Origin: Thermaceae bacterium
Lineage (GTDB): Bacteria; Deinococcota; Deinococci; Deinococcales; Marinithermaceae
DNA length: 13,084 bases
NCBI GenBank assembly: GCA_027023345.1
Contig: JALVVO010000094.1
Span: forward strand, 1-13,084
Direction of reading: 5' to 3'
Part shown: piece by piece, positions 1 to 6,612 of the stretch
Layout of the letters: the number at the start of each line of letters is the position of its first letter
How positions within the stretch are numbered: the stretch's first letter is position 1
Notes under the pieces: generated by a model
The model's database searches: none
The model's input: only the letters and a program-made list of their open reading frames with translations
What the model was told of the DNA's origin: nothing
Translations under genes and position numbers: made by a program

Positions 1-1440
1 GTCCTCGGGGCCCAGGTTCAAGGCCGGGCAGCCCCGGTTCCAGGGCGCCTTCTTCCAGGGGGACTCGAGGCTCGGGTGGTGGAAGGCGATCACGATCATC
101 CGGGTGGTGTAGAAGGCGGTGAAGAAGGCGGCGACGAGCCCCAGGGCCCAGAGGAAGGGGGCGTGCTCCTGGGCGGCGTGCAGGATCAGGTCCTTCGACC
201 AGAATCCCGCGAACGGCGGGATGCCCATGAGCGCCGCCGCCCCGATCAGGAAGGTGCCGTAGGTGATCGGCATGTACCGGGCGAGCCGGTTCATCTCGAA
301 GATGTCCTGGGTCTTGGCGCCGTGGATCATCGAGCCCGAGCCGAGGAAGAGGAGGGCCTTGAAGAAGGCGTGGGCCAGGAGGTGGAACATCGCCGCCGCC
401 CAGCCGAAGACGCCGAGGCCCAGGAACATGTAGCCGAGCTGGCTCACCGTGCTCCAGGCCAGGATCTTCTTAACGTCGGCGAAGGCGGCCCCGAGCACGG
501 CGGCGAAGAGCGCGGTGAGGGCGCCGATCCAGGCGAGGTAGGGGAGGGCGTGGCCGGCCTCGAGCACCGGGTAGAACCGCGCCATCAGGAAGACGCCGGC
601 GGCCACCATGGTGGCGGCGTGGATCATGGCGCTGACCGGGGTCGGGCCCTCCATCGCGTCGAGCAACCAGACGTGGAGCGGGAACTGGGCGCTCTTCCCC
701 ATCGCCGCGAGGAAGAAAAGGAGGCCGATCCAAAGCGCCACCCCGGCGGCCAGGTGCTCGGCCCCGACGCCGAGTTCGGCAAGGCTAAAGGTCCCTGTCT
801 CCTTGTAGAGCCAGAAAAGCCCCACCATGAAGCCGAGGTCGGCGAACTTGGTGGTGATGAAGGCCTTCTTCATCGCCTGCTGGGCCGACTTCTTCTTGAA
901 GAAGAAGCCGATCAGGAGGTAGCTCATGAGCCCCATGACCTCCCAAGCCAATAGGGCGATGAAGAAGTCCCCGGCGGCGACGAAGGTGAGCATGGCGGCG
1001 GAGAAGAGCTGGAGGTAGGCGAAGAAGGTGGGGTAGCGCTCCTCACCGTCCATGTAGCCGATCGAGAAGAGGTGGATGAAGAGCGAGGCCCAGGCCACCA
1101 TGAAGAGCACCACGGCGCCGAGCTGGTCGGCGAAGAGGGTGAAGTGGACGCCCCGCTCCCCCTGGATCGAAAGCCAGTTCCAGTCAAAGGTGAAGGGGAA
1201 GCCCTCGAGCGCAGGGCGCACCAAGGTGGCCTCGCCCCCCTCCATCACCCATTGGGGCGCGGCCTTCAAGGCCTCGAGGAGCAGCCCGGTGGCGAGGAAG
1301 GCCACCGCCGCCATCACCCCGGTGGTGAAGTAGCCCGCCGAGCGCCCCTTGAAGAGCCGCCCGAGCAAGATCACCACCAGAAAGCCCAAAAAGGGCAGGA
1401 GGGGGATCCAGTAGAGGAGGTCCGCATAGAGGTAGTTCAT
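1..1440 (-). CDS. nuoL: NADH-quinone oxidoreductase subunit L (NuoL), N-terminal 480 residues
   Basis: Antiporter-like proton-pumping subunit at the far end of the complex I membrane arm. The reading frame is open from ATG at 1440 to the left edge, giving 480 residues of a family that is usually about 600-650, so the C-terminal helices and the lateral helix HL are outside the window. Residues visible for proton transfer are Glu167 in the AWEVMG...SYLLIG segment, Lys249 in AAMGKSAQFPLHVWL, His274 in the PTPVSAMIHAATMV segment, and Lys361 in AHAFFKALLF. These match the buried Glu/Lys/His chain of NuoL/M/N. The long amphipathic and multi-TM pattern, together with the position directly after nuoK (4-bp gap), separates it from Mrp antiporter subunits. 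I am confident in the family; the only uncertainty is whether the distal part is intact. Confidence 0.95.
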   Translation of the reverse strand, partial: MNYLYADLLYWIPLLPFLGFLVVILLGRLFKGRSAGYFTTGVMAAVAFLATGLLLEALKAAPQWVMEGGEATLVRPALEGFPFTFDWNWLSIQGERGVHFTLFADQLGAVVLFMVAWASLFIHLFSIGYMDGEERYPTFFAYLQLFSAAMLTFVAAGDFFIALLAWEVMGLMSYLLIGFFFKKKSAQQAMKKAFITTKFADLGFMVGLFWLYKETGTFSLAELGVGAEHLAAGVALWIGLLFFLAAMGKSAQFPLHVWLLDAMEGPTPVSAMIHAATMVAAGVFLMARFYPVLEAGHALPYLAWIGALTALFAAVLGAAFADVKKILAWSTVSQLGYMFLGLGVFGWAAAMFHLLAHAFFKALLFLGSGSMIHGAKTQDIFEMNRLARYMPITYGTFLIGAAALMGIPPFAGFWSKDLILHAAQEHAPFLWALGLVAAFFTAFYTTRMIVIAFHHPSLESPWKKAPWNRGCPALNLGPED

Positions 1441-1444
1441 CGCC

Positions 1445-1753
1445 TCACCCCCGCATCTCCTCGACCACGTCGGTGGCCGCGCTGCCGGTGTGGCGGAAGA
1501 CGTTCAGGAGGATGGCGAAGCCGATCGAGAGCTCGGCAGCCGCCACCACCATGACGAAGAGCGCGAAGAGCTGGCCCGAGAAGAAGACCGGGTCCTTGTA
1601 GGCGGCTACGCTCGCGAAGGCAATCGCGGCCGCGTTCAAAAGGATCTCCACCGACATCAGGACGGCGATCAGGTTCCTCCGGGTGATCACGCCGAAGAGC
1701 CCGATGGCGAAGAGCACCGCGGAGAGCGCGAGAAAGTGGCCCAGGGTGATCAT
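1445..1753 (-). CDS. nuoK: NADH-quinone oxidoreductase subunit K (NuoK)
   Basis: Small three-helix membrane subunit of complex I, 102 residues, the normal size (about 100). It relays protons along the membrane arm next to NuoJ and NuoN. The two functional buried acids are present: Glu36 in the MSVEILLNAA segment and Glu74 in the VVAAAELSIG segment. The N-terminal TRRNLI motif typical of NuoK is also there. The start ATG overlaps the nuoJ stop by four bases (ATGA at 1750-1753), so its translation is probably coupled to nuoJ. nuoL follows after 4 bp. The call is firm from both sequence and gene order. Confidence 0.96.
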   Translation of the reverse strand: MITLGHFLALSAVLFAIGLFGVITRRNLIAVLMSVEILLNAAAIAFASVAAYKDPVFFSGQLFALFVMVVAAAELSIGFAILLNVFRHTGSAATDVVEEMRG

Positions 1754-2220
1754 GCTTCCCGCCTCCTTGCCAGCACCACCGCGCCCACCATGGCGAGGAG
1801 CAAGAGGACCGAGGCCACTTCGAAGGGCAGGAGGGTCACGGTGAGGAGCCGGGCGCCGAGCCCCTCGGGGCTGAGCGGCCGGAAGGCCTCCTGGGGCGCG
1901 CCCAGGTAGGCCCAGAGCCCGGCGAGGAAGACCACCGCCAGCACCCCGGCCACCAGGTAGAAGACCCCGGCCGCCGGCCGCACCCGGCGGCTCTGGGTGG
2001 TCATGATGATGAAGAGCGTCAGGATGGGGATGGCGGCGGCGTTGACCGCGAACTGGATGACCGCGAGCAGGGGGCTGCCGAGCAGCACGTAGAGCCCGGC
2101 GACGAAGAAGAAGGTGAAGGCGAGCGCCACCGCCGCGTGGACGATGTTCTCGGCGAGCACCACCACCAGCGCCCCGGCGAGGACGAGCCCGGCCAGGATG
2201 GCGAACCCTAGGACGCTCAT
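1750..2220 (-). CDS. nuoJ: NADH-quinone oxidoreductase subunit J (NuoJ), divergent TM3 motif
   Basis: Five-helix membrane subunit of complex I, 156 residues, which sits between the quinone cavity and the antiporter subunits. The C-terminal helix LLPFEVASVLLLLAMVGA is a clear NuoJ signature. The third helix is unusual. The family normally reads Val-Tyr-(Ala/Val)-Gly-Ala here, where the Tyr and Gly lie in the pi-bulge that rotates during turnover. This protein reads VNAAAIPIL at residues 59-67, with Asn60 in place of Tyr and Ala62 in place of Gly. The start ATG overlaps the nuoI stop (ATGA, 2217-2220). The identity is supported by order, size and C-terminus; the functional effect of the substitutions is unknown. 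Confidence 0.92.
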   Translation of the reverse strand: MSVLGFAILAGLVLAGALVVVLAENIVHAAVALAFTFFFVAGLYVLLGSPLLAVIQFAVNAAAIPILTLFIIMTTQSRRVRPAAGVFYLVAGVLAVVFLAGLWAYLGAPQEAFRPLSPEGLGARLLTVTLLPFEVASVLLLLAMVGAVVLARRREA

Positions 2221-2789
2221 GCCCCTTCGCCCCCTTCCGCTTCCTTGAGGAGCTCGGCGAGGCCCCCGGGCTGCATCTCGGGCGGGGCCTTCACGATCTT
2301 GCCCTCGGGGGTCCGCATCTCCACCCCGAACTTGGGGCTGTACCAGATCTTGGCCTCGTGCCCGATGTGGTCGAGGAAGGCCTTGTCCGCCTTAAGGAAG
2401 TTGATGTCGTAGACCGCGTGCTCGAACTCGCCCACGGTGACGATGGCGCTGACCGGGCAGGCCTCGACGCAGTTCGCGCAGTGCATGCAGTTGGCGAAGT
2501 CGAGGTCGAAGCGCTCGAGCACAAACCCCTTCCCCTCGGGGTTCCGCTTCCTTTCGATGGTGATCACCTGGCTGGGGCAAACCCGCTCGCACTGCAGGCA
2601 GGCGACGCAGCGGTCGGTCCCGTCCTCGTTCTGGATGAGGGCGAGAAACTGCACGCTGACCGGCGGGATCTCGGGCTTCTTGTAGGGGTAGAACTCGGTG
2701 GCCGGAGGCTGTTTTACCCTTCTATGCACGGTCTCGAGCCCCGCGGCCACCGCCTTCACCGCGTCCCATACCTCGGCAAAAAGGCTCAT
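2217..2789 (-). CDS. nuoI: NADH-quinone oxidoreductase subunit I (NuoI), two [4Fe-4S] ferredoxin-type subunit
   Basis: Peripheral-arm subunit of 190 residues carrying clusters N6a and N6b, which pass electrons to NuoB. Two complete CxxCxxCxxxCP motifs are visible: Cys61, 64, 67, 71 (CVACLQCERVCP) and Cys101, 104, 107, 111 (CMHCANCVEACP). The N-terminal 50 residues are an amphipathic region with a PEIPPVSV stretch that in this family lies on the membrane. The spacer between the motifs has FDLDFANC rather than the usual Y-x-I-N-x-x-R-C, so it is a divergent NuoI. About 45 residues rich in Glu, Pro and Gly follow the ferredoxin domain. The ATG overlaps the nuoH stop (2786-2789). Confidence 0.94.
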   Translation of the reverse strand: MSLFAEVWDAVKAVAAGLETVHRRVKQPPATEFYPYKKPEIPPVSVQFLALIQNEDGTDRCVACLQCERVCPSQVITIERKRNPEGKGFVLERFDLDFANCMHCANCVEACPVSAIVTVGEFEHAVYDINFLKADKAFLDHIGHEAKIWYSPKFGVEMRTPEGKIVKAPPEMQPGGLAELLKEAEGGEGA

Positions 2790-3970
2790 AGCACCTCCAG
2801 GAACATGCGGAAGAGGGCGGCCACCAAGAGGCCGACCAGACTAAGCGGCAAGAGCCCCTTCCAGGCCAGGTCCATGAGCTGGTCGTCCCTAAAGCGCGGC
2901 AGGGTGGCCCGGATCCAGAGGAAGATCCAGACCCAGACCGCCACCTTGACGAGGAAGTAGAAGCTCTGGAGGAGCCCGGCGGCGAAGCTCGTGGGGTCGA
3001 GCCCGAAGAGCGGCCCGTGCCAGCCGCCGAAGAAGAGCAGCACCATGAACCCGGGGAGGAGGAAGAGCTCGACGAACTCGGCGAGGAAGAAGAAGGCGAA
3101 GCTCATCCCCGAGTACTCGGTGTTGTAGCCGGCGACGATCTCGCTCTCGGCCTCGGGCAGGTCGAAGGGGGTGGCCTTGAGCTCGGCGATGCTCGCCACC
3201 AGGTAGACGATGAAGGAGAGGAAGAGCGGCACCACGTGCCAGAGCCCGTACTGGTGCTCGACGATGTCCACAAAGCGGAGCGAGCCGGCGTAGACGCCGA
3301 CCGAGAGCAGGGCGATGGCGAGCGGCACCTCGTAGGAGACGAGCTGGGCGCCGGCGCGGAAGGCGCCGAGGAGCCCCCACTTGTTGCCCTGGGAGAGCCC
3401 GCCGAGCACCACGCCGTAGGCGCCGAGCGTGCTCACCGCCACGATGTAGAGGAGCCCGACGTCGAGGTCGGCGATCAGCCAGCCGGGCGCCACCGGGATC
3501 GCCACCATCAAGAGGAAGGCGCTCACGAAGACGATCGCCGGGGCCAGCCGGAAGATCAACCAGTCCACGCGACGCGGCGCGAAGTCCTCCTTGCCGAGGA
3601 GCTTGAGCGCGTCGAAGACGGTCTGGAAGACCCCGGCGGGGCCGTAGTGCATGGGCCCGACCCGCTCTTGGACCTTGCCCAGGTACTTCCGGAGGACGAC
3701 GATCAAAATGAGCGCCACCACCGCCGCCAAGAGGAAGGCGAGCACCGCCTCGATGACGGCGTAGGCGGCAAAACCTAGGGGGCTTTTGAGCCAGCCGTAG
3801 TGGCGGAAGACGGTGGGCACCACCCCGTAGGCGAGGACGACCATGACCCAGAGCGCGGAGAAGAAGAGGGCGTAGGCGATGCGCTCGAGCCAGGGTTTTG
3901 GCCGGGTGGGGTCGTAACCCACGAGCCGCGGCTGCACCAGGCGCTCGGTGGGCAGAGGCATCCGGCTCAT
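2786..3970 (-). CDS. nuoH: NADH-quinone oxidoreductase subunit H (NuoH) with extra N-terminal membrane segment
   Basis: Membrane subunit that forms the quinone entry channel with NuoB and NuoD. It has 394 residues, while most family members have about 325-365. The extra length is N-terminal: a charged start (residues 1-30), an additional hydrophobic segment (about 31-53) and a linker, before the family's normal first helix (about 70-94). The usual ERK/ERR...GPNRVGP signature is changed to LRKYLGKVQERVGPMHYGP (92-110); Leu93 stands where the conserved Glu is expected. The second signature is well kept as TPFDLPEAESEIVAGYNTEYSG (267-288), although the preceding E-T-(N/E)-R is ELKA. The ATG overlaps the nuoD stop directly, with no room for nuoEFG. 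Family assignment is secure. Confidence 0.94.
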   Translation of the reverse strand: MSRMPLPTERLVQPRLVGYDPTRPKPWLERIAYALFFSALWVMVVLAYGVVPTVFRHYGWLKSPLGFAAYAVIEAVLAFLLAAVVALILIVVLRKYLGKVQERVGPMHYGPAGVFQTVFDALKLLGKEDFAPRRVDWLIFRLAPAIVFVSAFLLMVAIPVAPGWLIADLDVGLLYIVAVSTLGAYGVVLGGLSQGNKWGLLGAFRAGAQLVSYEVPLAIALLSVGVYAGSLRFVDIVEHQYGLWHVVPLFLSFIVYLVASIAELKATPFDLPEAESEIVAGYNTEYSGMSFAFFFLAEFVELFLLPGFMVLLFFGGWHGPLFGLDPTSFAAGLLQSFYFLVKVAVWVWIFLWIRATLPRFRDDQLMDLAWKGLLPLSLVGLLVAALFRMFLEVL

Positions 3971-5097
3971 CGGTCCACCTCCCCAAAGACCGGGTCTAAG
4001 GACGAGAGGATCGCGATCGCGTCGGCGAAGCGGGCGCCGACGAAGAGGTCGGGGATGAGCTGGAGGTTGGCGAAGCTCGGCGAGCGGTGCTTGATCCGCG
4101 CGGGGTACTCGCTGCCGTCCGAAACTACGTAGGCGCCGAGGTGGCCGCGGGCGATCTCCACCGCCCGGTAGCGGGCGCCGGGCTTGGGCTTGACCCGGGG
4201 CGGGACCTTGCCCTTATAGGGCCCGGTCTTCGGCACCTTCTCGAGCGCCTGCCGGATGATCTTGACCGACTCCTCCATCTCCCGGAACCGCACCCAGAAG
4301 CGGGCGTAGACGTCGCCCTCCTCCCGGGTCGGAATCTCGAACTCGAGCTCGGGGTAGGCGTCGTAGGGCTCGGCCTTCCGAACGTCGTAGGGAACGCCGC
4401 TTGCGCGGATCACCGGACCCGAGGCGCCGCGGGCGATCGCCCGCTCCTTGGAAAGGACGCCCACGCCCACGGCCCGCGCCTGGAAGACCGGCGAGTCGAG
4501 CACCAGGGCGTAGTAGTCGGGCAGGCGGGTCTCGAAGAAGTCGAGGAAGGCGGCCACGTCCTTGAAGAAGTCGGGGTGGACGTCGCGGCGCACCCCGCCG
4601 AAGGTGAAGTAGTTGGGGAGCATGCGGGCGCCGGCGGTCTTCTCGGTGATCTCGAGGATCTTCTCGCGGTCCCGGAAGGTGTAGAGGAAGGGGGTGATCG
4701 CCCCCAGGTCGAGCATCCCGGTACCCAGCCAGACCAGGTGGCTCGCGATGCGGAAGAGCTCGAAGAAGATCGTGCGGATCAGTTTGGCCCGCGGGGGCAC
4801 CTCGACGCCGAGCAGGTCCTCCACCGCCAGGATGAAGGGGAGCTCGTTCTGCAGCCCGGAGACGTAGTCCATCCGATCGGTGTAGCTGATGATCTGGGTG
4901 TAGGTGCGGGCCTCCTCGATCTTCTCGTGGTTGCGGTGGAGGAAGCCGATGTGGGGCACCGCCCGTGTGATCCGCTCGCCGTCGAGCCCGATCACCACCT
5001 TGAGGACGCCGTGGGTCGCCGGGTGCTGGGGCCCCATGTTGATGATCATCTCGTCGGTACGGCCCGGCACCGGCTCGATCGTGGTGGGGTTCCTCAC
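3967..5097 (-). CDS. nuoD: NADH-quinone oxidoreductase subunit D (NuoD, 49-kDa type), short form
   Basis: Peripheral-arm subunit that lines the quinone headgroup site; related to [NiFe]-hydrogenase large subunits but without metal ligands. The start is GTG at 5097, sharing GTGA with the nuoC stop and preceded by a G-rich GGGGGTGAGG ribosome site. Quinone-site residues are present: GPQHPATHG at 22-30, with His29 matching His38 of Thermus Nqo4, and Tyr78 in RMDYVSG matching Tyr87. The C-terminus AILSSLDPVFGEVDR is the family ending. At 376 residues it is shorter than Thermus Nqo4 (about 409): it lacks most of the N-terminal arm, and the loop around 298-318 has no HFK...TEGF segment. No nuoE/F/G follows. 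Confidence 0.95.
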   Translation of the reverse strand: MRNPTTIEPVPGRTDEMIINMGPQHPATHGVLKVVIGLDGERITRAVPHIGFLHRNHEKIEEARTYTQIISYTDRMDYVSGLQNELPFILAVEDLLGVEVPPRAKLIRTIFFELFRIASHLVWLGTGMLDLGAITPFLYTFRDREKILEITEKTAGARMLPNYFTFGGVRRDVHPDFFKDVAAFLDFFETRLPDYYALVLDSPVFQARAVGVGVLSKERAIARGASGPVIRASGVPYDVRKAEPYDAYPELEFEIPTREEGDVYARFWVRFREMEESVKIIRQALEKVPKTGPYKGKVPPRVKPKPGARYRAVEIARGHLGAYVVSDGSEYPARIKHRSPSFANLQLIPDLFVGARFADAIAILSSLDPVFGEVDR

Positions 5098-5579
5098 GCC
5101 TCACCCCCTTCCTCGCTCGCTTGGGGCTCTTCCCAGGGCGGGGTCTCGGGCCAGGGGGCCGGCTGCCAGTCGGGCAGCGGGTAGCCCCCGGTGTCGTAGC
5201 GCTTTTGCAAGGGGTGGATCGTCCAGTCCTCCTCGAGGAGGATGCGCCTAAGGTCGGGGTGGCCCGCGAAGCGGATGCCCACGAGGTCGAAGGCCTCCCG
5301 CTCGAACCACTCGAGCCCCGGCCAGAGGTCGGTCACGCTCGGCACCACCGGGTCGTCGTAGGGCACGTCGGTGAAAACGGTGGCCTTCTTGCCGCTTTCG
5401 ATCCCGTAGAGGTGGACCACCACCCGGAGGCCGTAGCCGGTGTCCATCCCGGTGAGCGAGCGGGGGTAGTCGAAGCCCTCGGCCTTCAGGGCTTCGAGCA
5501 GGGCCCGGTAGTCCTCGGGGTGGACAGCGTAGACCTCCTCGTCGAACTCGGTGGTCTTCTTATAGCGGAGCTCGGTCAT
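5094..5579 (-). CDS. nuoC: NADH-quinone oxidoreductase subunit C (NuoC, 30-kDa type)
   Basis: Cofactor-free structural subunit of the complex I peripheral arm, 161 residues. The Complex I 30-kDa signature lies at 92-128: FEREAFDLVGIRFAGHPDLR, then ILLEEDWTIHPLQKRYD. It is a separate polypeptide, not fused to nuoD as in Escherichia coli. The last 30 residues are a low-complexity Pro/Trp/Glu tail. The ATG overlaps the nuoB stop (5576-5579) and the stop overlaps the nuoD GTG. It is shorter than Thermus Nqo5 (about 207), mainly through a smaller C-terminal extension. Firm call. Confidence 0.94.
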   Translation of the reverse strand: MTELRYKKTTEFDEEVYAVHPEDYRALLEALKAEGFDYPRSLTGMDTGYGLRVVVHLYGIESGKKATVFTDVPYDDPVVPSVTDLWPGLEWFEREAFDLVGIRFAGHPDLRRILLEEDWTIHPLQKRYDTGGYPLPDWQPAPWPETPPWEEPQASEEGGEA

Positions 5580-6130
5580 AGCACCGGCACCCTCCCGTCC
5601 TTGCCGGGCTCGGCGAAGACGTCGTAGTCGGTGGGAACGACCCGGGCCTTCTTATAGCGGAGCCTTCGGTCGGCGATCTTGTCGCGCAGCAGCAAGAGCC
5701 CCTGGAGGAGCGCCTCGGGCCGGGGCGGGCAACCGGGGACGTAGACGTCCACCGGGACGATCTTGTCCACCCCCTCCACCACCGAGTAGCCCTGGCGGAA
5801 GGGGCCGCCCTGGTTGGCGCAGGCCCCCATGCTGACCACCCACTTGGGCTCGGCGAGCTGCTCATAGAGGCGCTTGACCCTTTTCGCCAGCTTCTTGTTC
5901 ACCGTGCCCGAGATGATCATCAGGTCGGCCTGCCGGGGGCTGTTCCTAAAGAACATGCCCAGCCGGTCGGCGTCCACCTTCGGGGTCCAGGTGGCCATCA
6001 TCTCGATGGCGCAGCAGGCGATCCCGAAGGTGAGCGGCCAGAGGCTCCGGCTCCGGGCCAGGTTGATCACGTCGTCGAGCGTGCCCAGGATGATGTTCTG
6101 CGGCCGCTCCTCGGATCCTAGAAGACCCAC
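5576..6130 (-). CDS. nuoB: NADH-quinone oxidoreductase subunit B (NuoB, carries cluster N2)
   Basis: Holds the terminal [4Fe-4S] cluster N2, which reduces quinone at the NuoB/NuoD interface. I choose GTG at 6130 as the start. It gives 184 residues, is preceded by GAGGGGGG with a 7-nt spacer, and begins just inside the end of nuoA (13-bp overlap). The frame stays open far upstream, but that part lies antiparallel to nothing useful and reads through nuoA in another frame. Cluster ligands are Cys39 and Cys40 (GIACCAIEMM), Cys104 (MGACANQGG) and Cys134 (VPGCPPRPEAL). RQADLMIISGTVNKK is a further family motif. The C-terminus ends with a basic and Pro-rich tail. Confidence 0.94.
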   Translation of the reverse strand: MGLLGSEERPQNIILGTLDDVINLARSRSLWPLTFGIACCAIEMMATWTPKVDADRLGMFFRNSPRQADLMIISGTVNKKLAKRVKRLYEQLAEPKWVVSMGACANQGGPFRQGYSVVEGVDKIVPVDVYVPGCPPRPEALLQGLLLLRDKIADRRLRYKKARVVPTDYDVFAEPGKDGRVPVL

Positions 6131-6495
6131 TTCAGCACCCCCCTCAGCCAGGCGTAGGCGAGGCCCGCCGCCAGGATGGCCACGAAGACGGTGACCTCGA
6201 TGACCCCGAGCCAGCCGAGCTTGTCGAAGGCGGGCGCCCAGGGGAAGAGAAGCGCCGCCTCCACGTCGAAGATCAAGAAGAGCAGGGCGTAGAGGTAGTA
6301 GTGGACGCTGACCCGGACCTCGGTGGTCCCGATCGTGACCTCGCCGGACTCGTAGACCTCGAGCTTGGCGCCGGTCTTCGGCCTCGCCCCTACCAAGAGG
6401 CGGGAAAGCAAGATGGTGGCGTAGACGATGACGACCCCCACCACGGCAAAGGCGGCCACGAGAAGCGCCGCCTCGAGCTGTGCTTGATACTGCAC
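6118..6495 (-). CDS. nuoA: NADH-quinone oxidoreductase subunit A (NuoA)
   Basis: Three-helix membrane subunit, 125 residues, close to the quinone channel and the NuoJ/NuoH interface. It starts with GTG at 6495 after an AAAGGGGG ribosome site (8-nt spacer). The TM1-TM2 loop motif is KLEVYESGE (44-52), with Ser as in Thermus Nqo7 rather than the YECG of many proteobacteria. TM2 carries YALLFLIFDVEAALLFPWA (69-87), with the conserved Asp and Glu. It is the first gene of the operon; candidate promoter and leader hairpin lie in the 117-bp gap upstream. nuoB overlaps its 3' end. Confidence 0.95.
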   Translation of the reverse strand: MQYQAQLEAALLVAAFAVVGVVIVYATILLSRLLVGARPKTGAKLEVYESGEVTIGTTEVRVSVHYYLYALLFLIFDVEAALLFPWAPAFDKLGWLGVIEVTVFVAILAAGLAYAWLRGVLKWVF

Positions 6496-6503
6496 CTGGC
6501 AGG

Positions 6504-6511
6504 CCCCCTTT
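6504..6511 (-). promoter_or_regulatory. Ribosome binding site of nuoA
   Basis: The minus strand reads AAAGGGGG, 8 nt before the GTG at 6495. It supports that non-ATG start for the first gene of the operon. The match to the anti-Shine-Dalgarno is G-rich rather than the perfect AGGAGG. Confidence 0.55.
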
Positions 6512-6514
6512 CTC

Positions 6515-6530
6515 GCGCCCCCTTGGGCGC
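6515..6530 (-). other. Perfect 6-bp hairpin in the nuoA leader
   Basis: A perfect inverted repeat with a four-base loop. On the minus strand it reads GCGCCC-AAGG-GGGCGC. It sits between the candidate -10 box (6540-6545) and the ribosome site of nuoA (6504-6511), so it would lie in the 5' leader of the nuo transcript, ending 3 nt before the ribosome site. No U-tract follows, so it is not a standard intrinsic terminator. A translation-control or mRNA-stability element is possible but unproved; in sequence this GC-rich, short perfect stems also arise by chance. Confidence 0.45.
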
Positions 6531-6539
6531 ACCCCGCTT

Positions 6540-6545
6540 ATCTTA
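6540..6545 (-). promoter_or_regulatory. Candidate -10 element for the nuo operon
   Basis: The minus strand reads TAAGAT, 4 of 6 matches to TATAAT, inside GCTAAGATAAGC in an otherwise GC-rich gap. Transcription would begin near 6533 and give a leader of about 38 nt that contains the hairpin and the ribosome site. I see no good -35 at 16-18 bp (the bases there read CAAACG), so confidence is low. Confidence 0.3.
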
Positions 6546-6594
6546 GCGGCAGCCTGGAGGGGCGTTTGCCCACCGGATTCCCATTTTCCGTCCT

Positions 6595-6600
6595 TAGAAT
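6595..6600 (+). promoter_or_regulatory. Candidate -10 element for the amidase gene
   Basis: TAGAAT, 5 of 6 matches to TATAAT, ends 12 bp before the amidase ATG at 6613. Initiation 6-8 bp downstream would leave a leader of only about 5 nt, and no Shine-Dalgarno is seen before the ATG. A TTGCCC lies at 6566-6571 but the spacing to the -10 (23 bp) is too long for a normal -35. Confidence 0.35.
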
Positions 6601-6612
6601 GGATAGCGCACC

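Noticed and set aside
76..954. Plus-strand Glu/His/Gly-rich open frame (292 codons) opposite nuoL
   Set aside because: It is the complement of a membrane-protein gene; the composition is explained by that alone.
3017..3778. Plus-strand Glu/His/Asp-rich open frame (253 codons) opposite nuoH
   Set aside because: The acidic, His-rich composition is what the complement of a hydrophobic membrane-protein gene gives. No start signal or domain.
6131..6532. Possible long N-terminal extension of NuoB
   Set aside because: The frame is open, but it is Arg/Gly-rich and lies over nuoA in another frame. GTG at 6130 with a good ribosome site gives the normal family length.
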